From NCBI GenBank assembly GCA_020431745.1, contig JAGQHR010000201.1:1-6363 (forward strand): a stretch of DNA of 6,363 nucleotides, read 5' to 3'. The position numbers were made by a program, and so were the translations under genes. The DNA is from Candidatus Eiseniibacteriota bacterium. GTDB taxonomy: Bacteria > Eisenbacteria > RBG-16-71-46 > CAIMUX01. Positions 1-4,718 of the stretch are shown here, in pieces (within the stretch, counting starts at the first letter, position 1; each line of letters starts with the position of its first letter). The notes beneath the pieces are model-generated. The model searched no databases and was not told the DNA's origin. It saw nothing but the letters and a program-made list of their open reading frames with translations.

Positions 1-1
1 C

Positions 2-2098
2 TCGTTGCTCGAAGGACAGACCCTGCATGCGACGGTGAACGCGATCAAGGACCTGGCCGGCAATCCGATGGAGTCTTCGGTGCAGTGGCAGTTCGATGTG
101 CGCCGGAGCGACTTCACGTGGGCGTCGTCTTCCGTCTACCGGGAGCAGACGTACTTGGGATCCGGCAGCGTTCTGGCCACGCTGGTCAACGGTTCCACCG
201 GGGATCTCCAGTTCGATCTGACCGGAGTGCCCTCGTGGCTCACGCCGACGCAGTCCACCGGGACGGTGGTCGCCGGCCAGACCTTGGGGATCGGTTTCGC
301 GATCGATCCGACGCTTCCCGTGGGAAGCTATCAGGGGACGATCACCGCCGAGGTGCCGAACACCGCGATCGCCGCGCAGCTGGACGTCCGGGTCGACATC
401 GTCTGCCAGCCGCCGAGCTGGACCGTCGACCCCTCCGACTTCAGCCAGTCGATGACCGCGGTGCTCGAGCTGTCGATCGGGGGAACGGTCTCCACCGATC
501 CCGATGACATCGTCTTTGGATTCGTCGGCGACGAGATCCGCGGCGTGGCGCAGCCCATCCTGGTGGATACGATCTCTCCGCCCCGGTACCTCGCCTTCAT
601 GAACATCTACAGCGACGCGCTGGCGGGAGAGAACGTCCGCTTCAAGATCTACGACAGCGATCAGTGCAAGCTCTACCAGGCTGCGGACAACTATCTGTAC
701 TTCGAAGCGGACCGTCGGAAGGGAACGCCGGAGGTCCCGATCACCCTGGTGGCGCTGGATGCTCCGTCCGTGTCGCAACAGGAGATCGACCTGAACGCAG
801 GATGGACCTGGTTCTCTCTCAACCTGGCCGATTCGCTCGACATGAGCGTGGTCACCGTCCTCGGCGATCTCAACCCCGAGGCCGGGGACCTCATCAAGTC
901 GCGCACTGCGTTTGCGCAGTACGACGCCGAGCTGGGATGGCAGGGATCGCTCACCGATCTCGACGTACGCGAGAGCTACGCCATTTCGCTGAGCACGGCG
1001 GGCACGATCCTGCACGAGGGACAGCCGGTCGCGGCTGACACGCCGATCTATCTGGTCGACGGTTGGAACTGGGTCGGCTACCCGCCCAGCGCGTCGCAGG
1101 CGATCAACGATGCCCTGGTCAATCTGATGCCGTCGGACGGGGACGTCATGAAGTCGCAGTCCGCCTTCGCCGAGCACGTCGCGAGCGTACCGGTGTGGGT
1201 GGGTGGCCTTGACACTCTCGTCCCGGGTGGTGGCTACAAGCTGTACCTGGAGGATGCCGTCGGAGCCGGCGCCTGGTTGCAGTACGCCGATCCCCAACCC
1301 TTCGCCGGTGCGGGAGCCTTCGCGACCGTGGCTGGTGAGGCGTTCGGAAGGCCGAGCGGTAGCACGACGAACGGAACGGGTGGGACGGCCGGAGCGATCG
1401 TCGTGCCGACGTCTCAGGGACTCGGCGGGGATCGCACCGGGGCCATCGGTTCGGCATCCGCGAATCGACCGAACTGGCACTTGGACGTCGGTCGTCAGTT
1501 CAACATGACGGTGATCGCCCGGGTCCAGGTCGACGGCAGCGCGGAAGGCAAGACGCCCGGAGTGCTCGGTGCGTTCGTCGGGGACGAGCTACGCGGCTAT
1601 GTCGAGTCGCAGTACATCGCTCCGCTCGACGAGTACTACGCGTTCCTCGTCATCGACAGCGATGTCGCCGACGGTGAGACCGTGACCTTCCGCTACTTCG
1701 ATGAGGCGAACGACGCGGTCGGAGACGTGGTCGAGACGGTGTCCTTCCGTGCGGACGATGCGCTGGGGACGTTGCATGAGCCGCTCGTGCTGCACGCGGA
1801 GCGCGGTTTGGGGCAGTCCGGAGTGCCGGCGGTCTTCCAGCTCGCGGCACCGTATCCGAACCCGATCCGGACCGACGTCGGCTCGACGGTGCGTTGGGAC
1901 ATGCCGCGCTCCGCTCATGTCGCGGTCCAGGTGTTCGACGTGAGCGGCAAGCTCGTCGAGACCGTGGCCGACGAAGCGATGCCGGCGGGATCGCATTCGC
2001 GACCGCTTTCGACGCGGGAGCTGTCGAGCGGGATCTACTTCCTGCGCATGCAGACCCCGGGCTACGTGAAGACGCACAAGATCATGGTGGTGCGCTGA
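2..2098 (+). CDS. Large multidomain secreted protein with C-terminal T9SS type A sorting domain (5' end missing)
   Basis: The reading frame is open from the left edge, so the N-terminus and any signal peptide lie outside the window; the TTG at 5 is not a credible start. Residues are counted from that TTG. Residues 1-33 are the end of an Ig-like (SbsA/Big_5-type) domain, with DLAGNP and a closing WQF strand. Residues 36-133 look like a BACON-type beta domain, with PSWLTP followed by SGT and a PVGSYQGTI strand. Residues 139-250 (module A) carry FVGDEIRG and return as A' at 491-598 with FVGDELRG. Between them are two GW-W modules (265-342 starting GWTWFSLNL, 353-427 starting GWNWVGYPP) and a Gly/Ser/Thr-rich linker (about 431-489). 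Residues 611-697 are a sorting domain with PYPNP, VFDVSGKLV, SSGIYFLRMQT and a closing KIMVVR. This C-terminus is the T9SS type A / Por secretion pattern, which implies Sec export followed by outer-membrane translocation and cell-surface attachment or release. No catalytic motif is visible, so the role could be adhesive, structural or substrate-binding. The stop codon overlaps the next start. Confidence 0.93.
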   Translation, partial: SLLEGQTLHATVNAIKDLAGNPMESSVQWQFDVRRSDFTWASSSVYREQTYLGSGSVLATLVNGSTGDLQFDLTGVPSWLTPTQSTGTVVAGQTLGIGFAIDPTLPVGSYQGTITAEVPNTAIAAQLDVRVDIVCQPPSWTVDPSDFSQSMTAVLELSIGGTVSTDPDDIVFGFVGDEIRGVAQPILVDTISPPRYLAFMNIYSDALAGENVRFKIYDSDQCKLYQAADNYLYFEADRRKGTPEVPITLVALDAPSVSQQEIDLNAGWTWFSLNLADSLDMSVVTVLGDLNPEAGDLIKSRTAFAQYDAELGWQGSLTDLDVRESYAISLSTAGTILHEGQPVAADTPIYLVDGWNWVGYPPSASQAINDALVNLMPSDGDVMKSQSAFAEHVASVPVWVGGLDTLVPGGGYKLYLEDAVGAGAWLQYADPQPFAGAGAFATVAGEAFGRPSGSTTNGTGGTAGAIVVPTSQGLGGDRTGAIGSASANRPNWHLDVGRQFNMTVIARVQVDGSAEGKTPGVLGAFVGDELRGYVESQYIAPLDEYYAFLVIDSDVADGETVTFRYFDEANDAVGDVVETVSFRADDALGTLHEPLVLHAERGLGQSGVPAVFQLAAPYPNPIRTDVGSTVRWDMPRSAHVAVQVFDVSGKLVETVADEAMPAGSHSRPLSTRELSSGIYFLRMQTPGYVKTHKIMVVR
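419..1798 (+). repeat. Separated A/A' module repeat (FVGDE-RG module) in the left-hand secreted protein
   Basis: Module A is encoded at about 419-754 and module A' at about 1475-1798. Both start with an aromatic-rich strand and an S/N-M-T/V run. They continue to GFVGDEIRG in A and AFVGDELRG in A', then a Y-L/A-F-x-x-I-x-SD strand (YLAFMNIYSD and YYAFLVIDSD). A G-E-x-V-x-F-x-x-(Y/F)D strand and a closing F-x-AD-x-x-GT segment follow. The similarity is at protein level; I saw no long DNA identity. The module resembles regions common in secreted FCB-group proteins, but I cannot assign a Pfam name. Confidence 0.7.
797..1285 (+). repeat. Tandem GW-W module repeat (B1/B2) in the left-hand secreted protein
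   Basis: B1 is encoded at about 797-1030 and B2 at about 1061-1285. Each opens with GW-x-W (GWTWFSLNL, GWNWVGYPP). Each then carries an acidic DG/GD-hydrophobic-KS-x-x-AFA element (DLIKSRTAFAQY, DVMKSQSAFAEH), a W-GxL strand (WQGSLTDL, WVGGLDTL), and a Y-hydrophobic strand near the end (ESYAISLS, GGYKLYLE). The copies are clearly related at protein level. They are flanked by A and A', which gives an A-B-B-A' order. Confidence 0.75.
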
Positions 2099-3645
2099 TG
2101 AAGAGCATCCAGAAAGTGCAACGGCACTTGGTTCTCGGGGCACTCTTGCCGGCCCTCTGGTTCGCGGGAACCGCCCACGCAGACGGACTGGGTGGGGCGC
2201 GAGAACGAGGCGACGGTGTGGTGGTCGTCGAGGCGAGTGCGGGCGGTGGTTGCGCGGACACCCTGCGCAACCACGACGGGACGATGGAGAACGGATACGT
2301 CTGGCTCCCCAACGGTTCTGAGAGTGGAGCCCAGGGAGCGTTCGCCGAGTGCTTCCACACGGATTCCGGAGAACAGCTCTCGATCTGTTCGGTGCGCGTC
2401 TACCTGACCCAGATCGGAGATCAGGCGGGCCAGACCCTGGATCTGTACGTGTGGGACAACGGTCCCACGGACGATCCCGGGACCGAGATCGCCCACGTCA
2501 CGCAGTTCGATCCCGGACCCGTGGCGCAGTGGCCCGCGTTCTCGGTGCACGACATCCCGATCAACGCGATCGTCTCGGGCGATTGGTGGGTCGGCTGGCG
2601 CGGCAACTGGAACGGCGGAGCTCCCGGATGGTTGGCGGGCGCGGACGAGACCGGTGGTGCCGGCTGTCCGCTGACGTTCATCGGACCCGGACGCGGATTT
2701 CCGGTCGGTTGGGAGTCCACCGCGATCGTACCGTCGATGTCCGCGTGCCGAAGCTTCGGGATCGAGGTGGTGGGAACACCCCTCGTCATCCCTCCGCCTC
2801 CGGACTGTGGTGAGGTCTTGGCCAACCACGATGCCACGTGGGAGAGCGCGTACGGTTGGATCCCGAACGGGCTCGAGACCGGTGAGCAGGGTGCTTTCGC
2901 GGAGTGCTTCCACACCGACGACGGCCAGCCTTTCCGGATCTGCGAGCTGCAGTTCACGGTGACGCGGACCGAGCCGCTGCCGGAGGGGACGACGATGGAC
3001 GTCTACGTGTGGAGTAACGGCCCTACCGGTGACCCCGGTCAGGTCCTGCTCCACCTGGCGGACCTTGATCCCGGCGTGATCACGCCCTGGCCGGCCGTGA
3101 ACCATCGATCGATTCCGGTCGACCTTCAGGTGAGCGGCGATTGGTGGGTCGGCTGGCGCGCGAACGGCGCCACCGGTGTCACGGGCCTGCTCATCGCAGG
3201 CGACGAAACCGGTGGGGGAGGCTGCCCACGGACGTTGATCGGTCCCGGCCAGGGGTTCCCGGCCGGCTGGGAGAACGTGGGCATCGTGCCGGCGTGGTCC
3301 GCCTGTCGGGGCTTGGGAATCCGGACGGTCGGCAGCGTGGCCTCGAGCTCGATTCCCGGAACGTCCGGAGAGATCCAGCAGCTGACTGCGGCGCCCAATC
3401 CCTTCGGAGAACGCACGCGGCTTGCCTTCGGGACCCCGCGTGCGGGGCACGTACGGTCGGGCGTCTACGATGCGGCCGGTCGTCTCGTGCGCACTCTTGC
3501 GGATGGGAACCTGCCGGCCGGGCGCCACGAGCTGACGTGGGATGGTCGAAACGACGCGGACTCCCCCGTTCCGGCCGGGATCTACTGGTACCGAGTCGAG
3601 CTCGACGGCCATGCGGAGAGTCGCAGAGTCGTGCGCGTGCGCTAG
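2098..3645 (+). CDS. Secreted two-repeat cysteine-containing protein with C-terminal FlgD-like/T9SS sorting domain
   Basis: This protein has 515 residues. The frame is open further upstream, but the ATG at 2098 is chosen because it starts a good Sec signal peptide: basic MKSIQKVQRH, a hydrophobic LVLGALLPALWFAG stretch, and a likely cut after AHA (residue 28). It also overlaps the preceding stop as TGATG, which implies translational coupling; the upstream Shine-Dalgarno is weak (a GGTGG run). After a short linker come two tandem modules, residues 52-236 and 237-414, each opening with Cys and an NHD motif. Both contain NG, QGAFAECFHTD, a C-x-V/F strand, DxYVW-NGPT-DPG, SGDWWVGWR, AGDETGG-GCP, IGPG-GFP-GWE, and SACR. 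Five cysteines per module are conserved: 52, 85, 97, 190, 217 and 237, 270, 282, 376, 403. Residues about 427-515 form a FlgD-like/T9SS type A domain, with AAPNPF, YDAAGRLVRTL, LTWDGRNDADSPVPAGIYWYR and a closing VVRVR. I do not recognise the repeat as a named family. It looks like an all-beta extracellular domain, and its function is unknown. Confidence 0.93.
   Translation: MKSIQKVQRHLVLGALLPALWFAGTAHADGLGGARERGDGVVVVEASAGGGCADTLRNHDGTMENGYVWLPNGSESGAQGAFAECFHTDSGEQLSICSVRVYLTQIGDQAGQTLDLYVWDNGPTDDPGTEIAHVTQFDPGPVAQWPAFSVHDIPINAIVSGDWWVGWRGNWNGGAPGWLAGADETGGAGCPLTFIGPGRGFPVGWESTAIVPSMSACRSFGIEVVGTPLVIPPPPDCGEVLANHDATWESAYGWIPNGLETGEQGAFAECFHTDDGQPFRICELQFTVTRTEPLPEGTTMDVYVWSNGPTGDPGQVLLHLADLDPGVITPWPAVNHRSIPVDLQVSGDWWVGWRANGATGVTGLLIAGDETGGGGCPRTLIGPGQGFPAGWENVGIVPAWSACRGLGIRTVGSVASSSIPGTSGEIQQLTAAPNPFGERTRLAFGTPRAGHVRSGVYDAAGRLVRTLADGNLPAGRHELTWDGRNDADSPVPAGIYWYRVELDGHAESRRVVRVR
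2251..3339 (+). repeat. Tandem ~555-bp protein-coding repeat within the secreted two-repeat gene
   Basis: Copy 1 spans about 2251-2805 and copy 2 about 2806-3339, in the same frame with a period of 185-186 codons. The copies have diverged overall but keep short exact blocks. A 25-base identical stretch at 2578-2602 and 3136-3160 encodes GDWWVGWR. A 14-base identical stretch at 2347-2360 and 2902-2915 encodes ECFHT. The five cysteines fall at the same offsets in both copies: 0, 33, 45, 138/139 and 165/166. This is best read as an old intragenic domain duplication. Confidence 0.9.
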
Positions 3646-3667
3646 CTTGTTTCCGGTATCGCCCGCC

Positions 3668-3698
3668 GGCCCGACGCTGCGCGGAGGTGTTGCGGGCC
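3668..3698. terminator. Possible hairpin between convergent genes
   Basis: GGCCCG at 3668-3673 can pair with CGGGCC at 3693-3698 around a 19-base loop, inside the 113-base spacer between the convergent stops. A competing pairing of GCCCGC (3661-3666) with the overlapping GCGGGC is also possible. There is no T-run after the stem on either strand. This could be a weak bidirectional terminator or a chance feature of GC-rich DNA. Confidence 0.2.
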
Positions 3699-3758
3699 TT
3701 CGATGCAGTGTTCGCGGTCGGAGCGCTCTCGAAGTGGTACGGCGAACGGGACGCGGGC

Positions 3759-4454
3759 CTATCCCCGGTCCCGTTCGCGCTGCATCCGGTCGTTTTCCCG
3801 ATCGAAGATCGCGCGGATCACAGCGCCGTCGGACGGTTCCTCGGCGCGCGTTTCGGGATTCCATTGGCTGCGCGTCGTATCGAAGAAGTCGCCCCCGTAG
3901 ATGTGGATCCCACCCGTGAAACGCGGCAGAGGATTCGTGACGGAATGGATGGCGTCCGGAGGCAGCGCCACCACATCCCGTTCGAAGAGTGCTTTCGCCC
4001 CGACGGCTTCGATGGACTCCGGCGTCTTGTGCCAGAGGATGTTGTCCTCGCGCCCCGTGTAGATGCCGATGTTCGCCCACATGAGATGATTGTGGGGCAT
4101 CAGGTTCATTTGCGGCGTCCACGTCGCGTTGAAGATCGTCAGCGTCTCCGACCGGTGCAGGACGCGAATCCCCGCCTCCGTCGGTTCCCCGAGGGCGGCG
4201 ATGACGGCGCCGGGTTCCTGGACCGCTCGCCGGAGCACCTCCAGGACGGCCGCCTGAGGATCCGTCTCTTGATGGGCGGAAATGCAGTCGTGGACGAACT
4301 GATCGATGTCCATCTTCGCTCTCCCTAGGGGTCTCCCGGACTGGCTGCGGGCTCTTTGCACTGTTCCCAGGTTCAGTCCGGTAGCCATCACGGCGCCGGC
4401 GATCAGGAAGCTGCGCCGAGTCACCGTGTTCCCAGTCAGCACCTTACGAGTCAT
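3759..4454 (-). CDS. Cupin-fold metalloenzyme-like protein (COG5553 / cysteine dioxygenase-like) with Tat leader
   Basis: This protein has 231 residues from the ATG at 4454, which has a GGGAG ribosome-binding site 7 bases upstream. Residues 1-37 look like a Tat signal: VTRRSFLIAG with the twin arginines at 13-14, a hydrophobic stretch to NLG, and a possible Ala-x-Ser cut near residue 37. The rest matches the layout of small double-stranded beta-helix proteins annotated as predicted metal-dependent enzymes or cysteine dioxygenase-like. Features seen are an N-terminal helix beginning MDIDQFVHDC, the metal motif PHNH (His121, His123), GREDN (Glu136), DAIHSVTNP (His170) and HIYGGDFF (His184), then a conserved-looking RSQWNPET tail. 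Three histidines probably hold an iron or similar metal. The true cysteine dioxygenase HxH-x(3-4)-E motif and Cys-Tyr crosslink cysteine are not seen, so the substrate is unassigned. An in-frame ATG at 4313 (residue 48), also preceded by GGGAG at 7 bases, would give a 184-residue cytosolic form of more usual family length. Both starts are possible. No partner gene is adjacent. Confidence 0.85.
   Translation of the reverse strand: MTRKVLTGNTVTRRSFLIAGAVMATGLNLGTVQRARSQSGRPLGRAKMDIDQFVHDCISAHQETDPQAAVLEVLRRAVQEPGAVIAALGEPTEAGIRVLHRSETLTIFNATWTPQMNLMPHNHLMWANIGIYTGREDNILWHKTPESIEAVGAKALFERDVVALPPDAIHSVTNPLPRFTGGIHIYGGDFFDTTRSQWNPETRAEEPSDGAVIRAIFDRENDRMQRERDRG
4321..4326 (-). promoter_or_regulatory. 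Internal ribosome-binding site in front of the alternative cupin start
   Basis: On the - strand, AGGGAG is followed by 7 bases and then the ATG at 4313, which begins MDIDQF. It lies inside the frame of the Tat-leader form. It supports a second, leaderless product or a leader added to an older gene. Confidence 0.45.
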
Positions 4455-4461
4455 CGCCTCG

Positions 4462-4466
4462 CTCCC
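4462..4466 (-). promoter_or_regulatory. Ribosome-binding site for the Tat-leader start
   Basis: GGGAG on the - strand lies 7 bases before the ATG at 4454. The frame is open for 42 more codons upstream, to an ATG at 4580, but that extension is Arg/Pro/Gly-rich and the Tat motif sits at the right distance only from 4454. These two points decide the long-form start. Confidence 0.5.
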
Positions 4467-4666
4467 GTTTCGCCGTCCTCGTTTGGACTCCGATGGTGGC
4501 CGGACGGGCTGGGTCATTCTCCATGCTGCGCCGCAGCCCGGGCCTCGTCCAGATAAACACGCCGGTCCGCGGAAGCGCACGCGGCGCCGGCCAACCGCCG
4601 ACTCTTCCTGGCTTGTCGGCTACCGCCCTGCCGGCATCCGTCCGCGTCCGCTGGCATCCACGAGCG

Positions 4667-4684
4667 GCCGCCGCGTCCGGCGGC
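4667..4684 (-). terminator. GC hairpin downstream of the FN3/PKD gene
   Basis: GCCGCCG at 4667-4673 and CGGCGGC at 4678-4684 form a perfect 7-base-pair stem with a 4-base loop. It begins 34 bases past the - strand stop codon (4719-4721). No U-tract follows it in the transcript, so at best it is a weak or Rho-assisted stop, or a 3'-end stabiliser. The rest of the 264-base spacer (4455-4718) shows no convincing promoter. Confidence 0.3.
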
Positions 4685-4718
4685 GACCATTTCGTCGTCT
4701 TCCGTCTGAGTCTTTCGG

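Noticed and set aside
1894..2097. An upstream extension of the two-repeat gene to an ATG at 1894
   Set aside because: It would overlap the previous gene by about 200 bases, encode an Arg-rich segment and bury the signal peptide. The ATG at 2098 gives a clean signal peptide.
1589..2143. A 184-codon - strand frame opposite the end of the left-hand gene
   Set aside because: It is an antisense shadow of the A' module and sorting domain, with His/Arg-rich composition and no domain.
2578..3160. The 25-base exact direct repeat considered as a recombination or attachment site
   Set aside because: It lies in frame at the equivalent position of two homologous protein modules and encodes the same conserved peptide, so domain duplication explains it.
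2062..4122. A 686-codon open frame on the - strand, opposite the two-repeat gene and into the cupin gene
   Set aside because: It is Arg/Pro/His-rich with no recognisable domain. It is antisense to a gene with a signal peptide, repeats and a sorting domain, and it overlaps the cupin in another frame. Long antisense frames are expected in GC-rich coding DNA.
3141..4328. A 395-codon + strand frame crossing the convergent junction
   Set aside because: The composition is Arg/Gly/Ala-rich, it is out of frame with both real genes, and no motif is visible.
4517..4690. A 57-codon - strand small protein starting MVAAGRGG
   Set aside because: The third-position GC bias is only moderate, the Shine-Dalgarno is weak, and the composition is low-complexity. 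There is not enough to list it as a gene.
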